NCBI GenBank assembly: GCA_003166025.1
Contig: PMWT01000147.1
Span: forward strand, 362-46,098
Reading direction: 5' to 3'
DNA: 45,737 bases
From: Acidimicrobiaceae bacterium
GTDB lineage: Bacteria > Actinomycetota > Acidimicrobiia > Acidimicrobiales > Palsa-688
The first letter of the stretch is position 1; every line of letters begins with the position of its first letter. This document shows positions 1-6,917 of the stretch, one piece after another. A model generated the notes under the pieces. It saw nothing but the letters and a program-made list of their open reading frames with translations. It did no database searches and was not told the DNA's origin. The translations under genes and the position numbers were made by a program.

Positions 1-156
1 GCGACGCGCGCCATCGCCGGTTCGGTCAGCGACGAGGAGCTGGCTCTCGGCGTCATCGTGCCGTCCATGTTCCAGCCCCGGGTGCACGAGCAGGTGGCGG
101 CGGCCGTGGCCGAAGCCTGGTCGTCCGAACACCCGGCTGAGCCCGGCCCGTCTTAG
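1..156 (+). CDS. NAD(P)-dependent malic enzyme, C-terminal fragment
   Basis: The first 51 codons run open from the window edge to a TAG at 154-156. The peptide begins ATRAIAGSVSDEEL and continues with VIVPSMFQPRVHEQVAAAVAE. This matches the conserved end of bacterial malic enzymes, where an ARAIAG-V-(S/T)-DEEL segment is followed by (Y)IIPS-F-PRV and an alanine-rich helix. Malic enzyme oxidatively decarboxylates malate to pyruvate in the cytosol. The catalytic and nucleotide-binding parts lie outside the window, so the assignment rests on this tail only. A related phosphotransacetylase-fused form cannot be excluded, but the stop directly after the helix argues for the short form. Confidence 0.6.
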   Translation, partial: ATRAIAGSVSDEELALGVIVPSMFQPRVHEQVAAAVAEAWSSEHPAEPGPS

Positions 157-370
157 CTCCGCCCCCCGGGTGACGGGGCCGCCAGCCACGGGGCGGACGG
201 CGTGAGGTCTCCCAAACAATTTCTCGCGGCAATTTGCATGAAATAGGTTGGTAAGCCTTATTTCTGTAATTACCTCATAACTCAAAAGGGCCAGAAGATC
301 GCGAATTCACGGCCGTGATTGCCGGTATCTCTCATCTCGGGCAATTTGTGGCCGAATCGATGCCCCATCC
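157..370. other. Intergenic region with AT-rich patch and imperfect hairpin upstream of the PilZ glycosyltransferase
   Basis: No gene is seen here. Bases about 210-290 are much richer in A+T than the surroundings. They contain an imperfect hairpin (AAATAGG at 241-247, CCTTATTT at 256-263). A TTGCAT (234-239) and a TTATTT (258-263) sit 18 bases apart and could be a weak -35/-10 pair. This is a plausible promoter region, not a demonstrated one. Confidence 0.3.
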
Positions 371-2482
371 ATGGTCCTCGGTGCCGATAACCCGTGCGTG
401 GCACATTCCTCGCTGTTGCACTCCGTAAATGGCCCGGACGAGGCGGACGGGGCCGACGACCCCGATGGCCTGCTCCTTACCACCGACGGGCCCCAGGACT
501 GGCGGGCCACCCGGGCCCCCCAGACACGTTGGGGCCAATGGTGGGAACGCCATCCCATGACCCTGCGCGCGGTGGCCGCCGTCGCCCTGTGCTGGGGCGC
601 CGTCTACCTGGGCTGGCGGCTGGCCGAAACGGGCCGAGGTATAGCCCCATTGGCGTTTTACTCCCTCTGGCTGGTCGAGCTGTACAACTTCGTCTCCTTG
701 GTGCTGCTCGGTTTCTACGGCTGGCGCTGGTCGGAGCCCGTTCGGCCCCCGGCCACGGCCGGGTATGACGTAGACGTTTTCGTCACTACCTACGACGAAT
801 CTCGTGAGGTGGTGGAGGCGACGCTGGCTGGGTGCGCGGCACTCAGGTACCCGCACCAGACTTTCCTCCTCGACGACGGCCGGCGGCTCGATATGAAAGC
901 CCTGGCCGAGAAATGGGGTGCGCACTGGATCTGCCGGCCCGACAATTCTCATGCCAAGGCGGGCAATATCAACCACGCCCTCACCTGCACGAGCAGCGAG
1001 CTGATCTTCTTCCTGGACGCCGACCACGTACCCCTCCCCGACGCCCTCGACGCCACCGTGGGGTACTTCGACGACGACAAGGTCGCCCTCGTCCAGAGCC
1101 CGCACGACTTCTACAACCAGGACTCGGTGCAGCACTACGAGCCGGGCCGCCACGAGCAGAGCCTGTTCTTCGAGGTGGTCTGCCCGGGCAAGGACCGCCA
1201 CAACGGCGTCTTCTGGTGCGGCTCGGCCACGCTTCTGCGCCGCACCGCCCTGGTCGGGGTGGGCGGAGTTGCCACTGAGACCATCGCCGAGGACTTCCAC
1301 ACGACTATCAAGCTCCATCGCCAGGGTTGGCAGACCCGCTACCACGACGAGGTCCTGGTCCAGGGAATAGCGCCGCACGACCTCGACGGCTACCTGTTGC
1401 AGCGCGACCGCTGGGCCCGCGGCAACCTCGCCGTCCTCACCCTTCCGGAGTCCCCTCTGAGCCTGCACTGCGGCCTTACAGCGCGCCAGAGGCTCTCCTA
1501 TTTCGGCAGCCTTTTCGCCTACGGCGCTGGCGCGTCGCGGCTAGGCATGATCGCGGTGCTCTTTGCCGTCCTGGCCTTCGGGGTGTTGCCGGCGCACATG
1601 ACAGTGATAAACCTGGCCGCTCTCTGGGCGCCCTGGTCGGTCCTGGCCATCATTTCGGCCAGCGCGCTGTGCCGGGGGCACCTGAGGTCCGCCGAGTCTT
1701 CGCACTACACGCTCATCACGGCCATGATCTTCACCCGCGCCCTACGCTGCGCCCTCGTGCCGTCCCGGACCAAGTTCAAGGTCACCCCGAAGGAGGGCGT
1801 TGACACGGGCGGCTGGCGGTCCCTACGTAGCCTGCGCCCCTTGATCGTGGTGGCCGTAGCCCTAGTCGGCGCTCTCGTCTGGCGGGGCCTCGGGATCCTC
1901 GGCTACGTGCACGTCCGGCCCCTCCCGGCCTGGGCGGCCACCTTTGCCATGGCCCTCGGCACCTGGGAGCTGTACCGGTTGATCGCCTCCTTTCGCATCA
2001 TCTTCCGCCGGCGCCAGCGGCGCGCCCAGGTGCGCTTCGCCTGCCTGGCCCCGGCCACTATCGGCAACCAGACCGGCCATCGTTCCTACGGGCGTGTCGT
2101 GGACGTGTCGGTCTCGGGCGTCGGCCTCGTGATCGCCGAAGAGGTCGCGGCAGGCGCGCTGCTGCGCGTTGATTTCGCCCTTCCCGGCCTGGACGACCAG
2201 CCCCTGGCTGTGGCCGCCACGGTCACGGTGAAGTCGGCCCGCCAGGCCCCGGGAGGGGGGTGGTGGCTGGGCACGAACATCACCTATGCGGACGACGCCT
2301 CGCGCGACAACCTCGTGCGCTACTGCTATGTGACGCACCCGTGCGAACGCCTGCGCGAGAGCCGCCTCGAGCCGCCCGCCGCAACTGTGGTCCCGATCGG
2401 GGTGGTGGCACCGCCAGCCGACGGCGACGACGCAGGGCAAGCCCCTGCGCCTGCATCCCTTATCGCCGGAGAAATGGGATAG
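371..2482 (+). CDS. Membrane glycosyltransferase family 2 (cellulose synthase-like) with C-terminal PilZ domain
   Basis: This 703-residue inner-membrane processive glycosyltransferase probably makes a beta-linked exopolysaccharide from a nucleotide sugar. Two membrane helices (about 60-115) precede the GT2 domain. The domain shows D142 in TYDES, D168-D169-G, the D216-A-D218 metal site, catalytic-base D308 (AEDF) and Q344-R-D-R347-W348, the QxxRW signature that binds the growing chain. Several membrane helices follow (about 375-540). The PilZ domain begins with an arginine-rich RRRQRRAQVR stretch (about 546-555) and has D578-x-S580-x-x-G583, together the c-di-GMP-binding consensus. This is the BcsA layout, but no bcsB, bcsZ or bcsC lies alongside, so the polymer may not be cellulose. 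No clear ribosome site precedes the ATG at 371; the start is the first ATG in frame. Binding of c-di-GMP fits the three other c-di-GMP proteins nearby. Confidence 0.88.
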   Translation: MVLGADNPCVAHSSLLHSVNGPDEADGADDPDGLLLTTDGPQDWRATRAPQTRWGQWWERHPMTLRAVAAVALCWGAVYLGWRLAETGRGIAPLAFYSLWLVELYNFVSLVLLGFYGWRWSEPVRPPATAGYDVDVFVTTYDESREVVEATLAGCAALRYPHQTFLLDDGRRLDMKALAEKWGAHWICRPDNSHAKAGNINHALTCTSSELIFFLDADHVPLPDALDATVGYFDDDKVALVQSPHDFYNQDSVQHYEPGRHEQSLFFEVVCPGKDRHNGVFWCGSATLLRRTALVGVGGVATETIAEDFHTTIKLHRQGWQTRYHDEVLVQGIAPHDLDGYLLQRDRWARGNLAVLTLPESPLSLHCGLTARQRLSYFGSLFAYGAGASRLGMIAVLFAVLAFGVLPAHMTVINLAALWAPWSVLAIISASALCRGHLRSAESSHYTLITAMIFTRALRCALVPSRTKFKVTPKEGVDTGGWRSLRSLRPLIVVAVALVGALVWRGLGILGYVHVRPLPAWAATFAMALGTWELYRLIASFRIIFRRRQRRAQVRFACLAPATIGNQTGHRSYGRVVDVSVSGVGLVIAEEVAAGALLRVDFALPGLDDQPLAVAATVTVKSARQAPGGGWWLGTNITYADDASRDNLVRYCYVTHPCERLRESRLEPPAATVVPIGVVAPPADGDDAGQAPAPASLIAGEMG

Positions 2483-2567
2483 AGCCAGGCACGGCTGGAG
2501 CCACCAGGCCAGGGCCGGGAAGCGGGCCCCAAGCGATGGTGCCGGCCTTACGGCCCCATTCTCGCCG

Positions 2568-2584
2568 ATACCCCGGAGGGGTAT
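2568..2584 (+). promoter_or_regulatory. CsoR-type copper operator overlapping a -10 element
   Basis: A perfect 7-base inverted repeat, ATACCCC-GGA-GGGGTAT, lies 27 bases before the copper chaperone start. Operators of CsoR-family repressors are GC-tract pseudo-palindromes flanked by TA, of the TACCC...GGGTA kind, so the match is good. The right arm merges with TATAGT (2582-2587), a good -10 hexamer, and would be blocked by a bound repressor. A csoR-type gene ends the same operon, so autoregulation is likely. Confidence 0.72.
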
Positions 2585-2610
2585 AGTGACCAGGAGAGAA
2601 AGGAGCCTTT

Positions 2611-2817
2611 GTGGCAGAGACAGCCCATTACCGGGTCCCGGGCATGACCTGTGACCACTGCGTCAACGCCGTCAAGGCCGAGCTGAGCGCGCTAGCCGGC
2701 GTCGCCCGGGTTGATGTCGACCTGGGCACCAAAGTGGTCGGGGTGACCGGCGAGAGGCTCGACGACGCCGCGCTGCGCGCCGCCATCGAACTTGCCGGCT
2801 ACGAAGCACTGAGGTGA
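2611..2817 (+). CDS. copZ: Copper chaperone, heavy-metal-associated domain (CopZ-like)
   Basis: This 68-residue cytosolic protein is a single HMA domain with the beta-alpha-beta-beta-alpha-beta pattern. The metal site GMTCDHC supplies C14 and C17, which hold Cu(I) for transfer to the copper ATPase. The GTG start at 2611 is set by an AAGGAG ribosome site 5 bases upstream; there is no in-frame ATG. Its stop codon overlaps the GTG of the next gene (GTGA), so the two are translationally coupled. Expression is probably controlled by the palindromic operator just upstream, giving copper-induced synthesis. Length and motif fit CopZ well; a mercury or other soft-metal role is less likely next to a CPC-type ATPase and CsoR. 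Confidence 0.9.
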   Translation: MAETAHYRVPGMTCDHCVNAVKAELSALAGVARVDVDLGTKVVGVTGERLDDAALRAAIELAGYEALR

Positions 2818-5030
2818 CCCGCCGGGCGCCGGCGGCCCCGGGCGCGGTGGCGGTCGCCGAACGGCCACCGGGGACCGGACGGGCCCAGCTGGCCATCGAC
2901 GGCATGACCTGCGCGTCGTGCGCCGCCCGGGTCGAAAAACGCCTCAACAAGCTCGAAGGCGTGGCCGCGACGGTCAATTTCGCCACCCAGGAGGCGGCCG
3001 TCTCCTACGACTCCGGCCAGGTCAGCGTGGACGAGCTCATCGCCGCCGTGGAGGCGGCCGGTTACCGCGCCCGAGTGCCGGCGCCGTCGGCCGTGGACGA
3101 CGACCCGGCGCGCCCGTACCGCCGGCGCCTGATCGGGGCGGTCGCGGCCTCAATACCCCTGGTGGTGCTGGCCTGGGTGCCGGGGGGCCGCTCCCCGGGC
3201 TGGGAGTGGCTGTCGCTGGCACTGGCGACACCAGTCGTGCTCTACGGGGGCTGGCCCTTCCACCGGGCGGCGGCGGCGAACGCCCGCCACGGCGTGGCCA
3301 CCATGGACACCCTGATATCAGTGGGCACGCTGGCGGCGTGGTCCTGGTCGGCCGTCGTCCTGCTGGCCGGCCTGCGGGCCCCCGTCTACTTCGACACCGC
3401 AGGCGCGGTCACGGCCTTGGTCCTGCTCGGTCGCTACCTCGAGGCCCGCGCCAGGCGCCGCTCGGGCGAGGCGGTGCGCCTCCTCCTAGGCCTGGGCGCC
3501 AAACAGGCCCGCCTTTGGCGGGACGGCGACGAGGTGCTGGTACCGGTGGACCGGTTGGCTGTCGGTGACAGCTTTGTAGTGCGCCCGGGGGAGAAAATCG
3601 CTACTGACGGGCTGGTCGAGTCGGGCGTCTCGGCCGTCGATGCCTCCATGCTCACAGGCGAGCCGGTACCGGTCGATGTGGGGCCGGGCGACCACGTGGC
3701 GGGCGCGGCCATCAACACCTCGGGCCGGCTCGTGGTCCGGGCCACCCGGGTCGGCGGAGAAACGGCCCTGGCCCAGATCGCCCGCCTGGTGGCACAAGCT
3801 CAGGCCGGCAAGGCACCGGTGCAACACCTGGTCGACCGGGTCTCGGCAGTGTTCGTGCCCACGGTCATGGTCCTGTCGCTGCTCAGCTTCGTCGGACGGC
3901 TGGCATCGGGCGCCGCGCCCGGTGCCGCCTTCACGGCCGCGGTGGCGGTGCTGGTCGTCGCCTGCCCGTGCGCCCTGGGGCTCGCCACCCCGACGGCTCT
4001 ACTCGTCGGCACCGGGCGCGGCGCCCAGCTCGGGATCGTCGTCAAAGGCCCCGAGGTCCTGGAAAAGGCCCGGGACGTCACGGTCATCGCCCTGGACAAG
4101 ACGGGGACGCTGACCGACGGCGTTATGAGCGTCGGCGCCATCGTCCCGGCGGCGGGCACCGGCGAGGAAGAGGTACTGGGCCTGGCGGCGGCGGCCGAGA
4201 GCGCCAGCGAGCACCCGGTCGCCCGGGCCATAACCGAGCGAGGACGAAGGCGCCTTGGCCGGCTTTCGAACGTGGAAGGCTTCGTCAACCACGCCGGCCT
4301 CGGCGTCGAGGCCGTGGTCGAGGGCCGCTCCGTGGTAGCTGGGCGGCCCGCCCTGGTGGAGGACCATGGCGCGGCCTTGCCCGCCATGCTGGTGGCGCGG
4401 GCCGAGGAGCTGGAAGCGGCCGGGGCCACCGTGGTCTGGGTGGCCGCCGACCTCCGCTGCTGCGGCCTGATCGCCCTAACTGACCGGGTCAAGCCGACAA
4501 GCCGGCAAGCAGTGGCCGAGCTGCGAGCGCTTGGGCTGAGCCCGGTCCTGCTGAGCGGGGATAACGAGCGCGCCGCGGCCAACGTAGCCGCCGCCGTAGG
4601 CATCGACCGGGTACTGGCCAACGTCCTGCCCGACGGCAAAGCAGCCGAGATCCGCCGGCTCCAGAGCACGGGCCAGGTGGTGGCCATGGTCGGCGACGGC
4701 GTCAACGACGCCCCCGCTCTGGCCCAAGCCGACCTGGGCCTGTCGATCGGCACCGGCACCGACATCGCCATTGAAGCCGCCGACCTCACCCTTGTCTCGG
4801 GGGACCTGCGAGCGGCAGCCGACGCCATCAGGCTCGCCCGCCGCACCCTGGCCACCATCAAGGTCAACCTGTGGTGGGCGTTCGCCTACAACCTGGTCGC
4901 CGTCCCACTGGCCGTGGCCGGCATCATCCAACCCGTCGTCGCCGCCGGCGCCATGGCTTTTTCCAGCGTCTTCGTCGTTACCAATTCGCTCCGGCTGCGC
5001 CGGTTCCGTCCCCGCAGGGAAGGCCCATGA
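2814..5030 (+). CDS. copA: Copper-exporting P1B-type ATPase
   Basis: This 738-residue membrane pump exports Cu(I) using ATP. One N-terminal HMA domain carries C33-x-x-C36 (MTCASC). The core shows T281-G-E283 in the actuator domain, C384-P-C386 in the transport helix, the phosphorylated D428 of DKTGT, H467-P468 of the ATP-binding domain, and GDGVND with D628 and D632. Membrane helix 7 contains AYN and helix 8 contains MxxSS, the pair typical of Cu(I)-specific P1B-1 pumps. The GTG start overlaps the chaperone stop (GTGA), and its own TGA overlaps the ATG of the CsoR gene (ATGA). The three genes therefore form one tightly coupled operon. It is an intact full-length copper efflux ATPase with nothing unusual in its motifs. 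Confidence 0.95.
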   Translation: MTRRAPAAPGAVAVAERPPGTGRAQLAIDGMTCASCAARVEKRLNKLEGVAATVNFATQEAAVSYDSGQVSVDELIAAVEAAGYRARVPAPSAVDDDPARPYRRRLIGAVAASIPLVVLAWVPGGRSPGWEWLSLALATPVVLYGGWPFHRAAAANARHGVATMDTLISVGTLAAWSWSAVVLLAGLRAPVYFDTAGAVTALVLLGRYLEARARRRSGEAVRLLLGLGAKQARLWRDGDEVLVPVDRLAVGDSFVVRPGEKIATDGLVESGVSAVDASMLTGEPVPVDVGPGDHVAGAAINTSGRLVVRATRVGGETALAQIARLVAQAQAGKAPVQHLVDRVSAVFVPTVMVLSLLSFVGRLASGAAPGAAFTAAVAVLVVACPCALGLATPTALLVGTGRGAQLGIVVKGPEVLEKARDVTVIALDKTGTLTDGVMSVGAIVPAAGTGEEEVLGLAAAAESASEHPVARAITERGRRRLGRLSNVEGFVNHAGLGVEAVVEGRSVVAGRPALVEDHGAALPAMLVARAEELEAAGATVVWVAADLRCCGLIALTDRVKPTSRQAVAELRALGLSPVLLSGDNERAAANVAAAVGIDRVLANVLPDGKAAEIRRLQSTGQVVAMVGDGVNDAPALAQADLGLSIGTGTDIAIEAADLTLVSGDLRAAADAIRLARRTLATIKVNLWWAFAYNLVAVPLAVAGIIQPVVAAGAMAFSSVFVVTNSLRLRRFRPRREGP

Positions 5031-5392
5031 CCGAGACCACCACCCCACCCGGTGCCGCCCCGGAAGGCTCCAGCACGGCCGCGCCGACAGGCTCCGAGAC
5101 CCCCGCCTACGGTTACCTGGCCGACAAGGACGCGCTCATCAAACGCATGCACCGCATCGCCGGCCAGGTGGGCGGCGTCGAGAAGATGATCGCAGACGAC
5201 CGCTACTGCATCGACATCCTCACCCAGATCTCCGCCGTCGGCACCGCCCTTGATGCCCTGGCCTTCACAATCCTCGACAACCACGTAAAGCACTGCGTTG
5301 CCCATGCCCTGGCCGCGGGTGACGAAGCTGTGGCCGCCGAAAAGAGCCGGGAGCTGCTCGAAGCTGTTCACCGCTTCGCCCGGGCCCGCTAG
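5027..5392 (+). CDS. csoR: Copper-sensing transcriptional repressor, CsoR family
   Basis: This 121-residue protein has the all-helical CsoR/DUF156 fold that binds operator DNA until Cu(I) releases it. The copper ligands C61, H86 and C90 are present (DRYCIDIL and NHVKHC). Their spacing of 25 and 29 residues is identical to that of C36, H61 and C65 in the Mycobacterium tuberculosis CsoR. This favours copper sensing over the formaldehyde (FrmR) or nickel (RcnR) branches. A disordered stretch of about 28 residues precedes the core. The ATG at 5027 overlaps the ATPase stop as ATGA, which decides the start. As the last gene of the copper operon it probably represses its own promoter through the palindrome at 2568-2584. 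Confidence 0.92.
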   Translation: MTETTTPPGAAPEGSSTAAPTGSETPAYGYLADKDALIKRMHRIAGQVGGVEKMIADDRYCIDILTQISAVGTALDALAFTILDNHVKHCVAHALAAGDEAVAAEKSRELLEAVHRFARAR

Positions 5393-5416
5393 GCCGAAGT
5401 TACTAGGGCCGGGCGC

Positions 5417-6613
5417 CTACTCCCGGGACCGACCGAAGGACGACTTCGGCCCGGGCACCGCCTCGGCCTCTCGGTCCGCGGTGACCAGGGGGTACGGCTC
5501 GTCATGTTCGCCCGGACTGGCCTCGCGTTGCCTGACTTCGGTCAGGACCCGGCCGAGCACGCCGTCGTGACCGAGGAGCGCGTCCTCCACCTCGCCGGTC
5601 AGGGACAACCCTTCGATAATCGTCGGCAGGGGCGTCGTGACCAGATGTCCGAGGGCCGACAACAGGCCGACCGTGAACGCGGCGTCGACCTGGCGAGGCT
5701 CCAGCTCCAGGGCCAGCGCGGTGACCTCGCACGCCCGGGCCCGGGCTATGACCATTTCGAGGTGCTCGTCCGCGCTCTGGCAACAACTGGCGAGGACCAT
5801 GAGCGTCACCCAAGTGCGCAACCGGCGGGTACCCAGGGAGACGAGGGCCTCACGCACGGAATGCAAGCGCGGGAAAAGGCCTCGGGCGGCGCCCGCCCCG
5901 GCCGCTCTCAAGAAGCGGTAGCTGAGGGCGGGGTCGGTCTGGACGAGGTCCTGGATCTCGCGGCCCGAGGTGCCCGGGCGGACAAGCTCCTCGAGAAGGC
6001 GCAGGCATACGACCTTGTCGGGGCACAAGGCGTCGCCCTCGACGACGTCGGGCCGGCCAAGTAGGTAGCCCTCGAACAGGTCGAAGCCGAGGTTCTGGCA
6101 GACCTCCAGCTGCTCGCGCGTCTCGATCTTTTCGGCCAGCAGCTCGACGCCGAACTTCGAGTTATGGCTGACGGCGTTCGAAAGTTGAGTGGTCGTGAGC
6201 GACAGGACATCGAGCTTGATGATCGAGACCATGTCCAGCAACGGGTCGTCGTCATCGTCCCAGACGTAATGGTCCAGGGCCAGGGCATAGCCGTTTTGCA
6301 CCAGATGACGGCAACCGGCCACCACTTCGGGGGTACGGGCAACGTCCTGGACTACCTCGATGACCGTCTGGCGGGGCGGCAGGGGGAACTCGAGGTCGCC
6401 GACCAGGAAGGGGCGGGGGGCCTTGACGAAGACCCGCTTGTCGCCCACCAGGTCGGCCACCCCGACATCGAGGCCGGCCCGCACCAGGACGTCCGCAGTC
6501 ATGGCGATACCGTCGGTGGTCCGGGCGCCCGGGCCCCGGAAGAGCAGCTCGTAACCTCGGACACGGAGATTGGCGCCGTAAATGGGCTGGCGGGCCAACA
6601 TGAAACGGCTCAT
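5417..6613 (-). CDS. Degenerate EAL domain plus HDOD domain signalling protein
   Basis: This 398-residue cytosolic protein has an N-terminal EAL-like domain (about 1-190) and an HDOD domain (about 195-390), the YuxH-type layout. The EAL motif reads ELL in GYELLFRG. The metal-binding DDFG segment is replaced by DHYVWDDDDD. AEKIET and FEGYLLGRP keep the C-terminal part of the fold. With so many catalytic positions changed, the domain is probably not an active c-di-GMP phosphodiesterase and may bind partners or ligand only. HDOD domains are HD-like but lack metal-site residues and act as scaffolds in signalling and motility. The ATG at 6613 is the first start; ATG 6601 (Met5) is an alternative. 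It is convergent with the copper operon, 24 bases after csoR ends. Confidence 0.85.
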   Translation of the reverse strand: MSRFMLARQPIYGANLRVRGYELLFRGPGARTTDGIAMTADVLVRAGLDVGVADLVGDKRVFVKAPRPFLVGDLEFPLPPRQTVIEVVQDVARTPEVVAGCRHLVQNGYALALDHYVWDDDDDPLLDMVSIIKLDVLSLTTTQLSNAVSHNSKFGVELLAEKIETREQLEVCQNLGFDLFEGYLLGRPDVVEGDALCPDKVVCLRLLEELVRPGTSGREIQDLVQTDPALSYRFLRAAGAGAARGLFPRLHSVREALVSLGTRRLRTWVTLMVLASCCQSADEHLEMVIARARACEVTALALELEPRQVDAAFTVGLLSALGHLVTTPLPTIIEGLSLTGEVEDALLGHDGVLGRVLTEVRQREASPGEHDEPYPLVTADREAEAVPGPKSSFGRSRE

Positions 6614-6865
6614 CTTCTGCGCCCAAAGAGCGGACCTTTCAACGACATCCGGGTGCTCCTTTGAGAGGCTATGTCGGCTCCACTACCAAGGTATTTCGAC
6701 CGTCGCCCGCAGTTCCTGAACACAGCGCAGCCGCGCGGGCGAGCCGATCGGCGGAAAAAGGCGAAACCAAGGCCGGTCCGAGCAAATGGCCCGACAGGCC
6801 CGGCCGGCGTCCCTGCGTCCCCGTCGCGGGGAGTAGTCGTCCCTGGGCGGCGGTACCGTCTTCCA

Positions 6866-6917
6866 GATGGGGGGACAGGCTTTCCACATGAAGGGACAGG
6901 CTCCTAAATGAGGGGGC
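6866..6917 (+). repeat. Three imperfect direct repeats before and at the helicase start
   Basis: The motif ATG-N-R-GGGACAGGCT occurs at 6867 and 6888. A shorter copy, ATGAGGGGG, begins at 6908 and contains the start codon of the helicase gene. Spacings are 21 and 20 bases. The rest of the 294-base gap (6614-6907) between the divergent EAL-HDOD and helicase genes shows no gene. The repeats may be operator half-sites or a slippage product. Confidence 0.45.

Noticed and set aside
332-1468. Long reverse-strand open frame opposite the glycosyltransferase
   Set aside because: It is the antisense shadow of a gene with intact GT2 motifs. High G+C keeps such frames open; the product has no recognisable domain.
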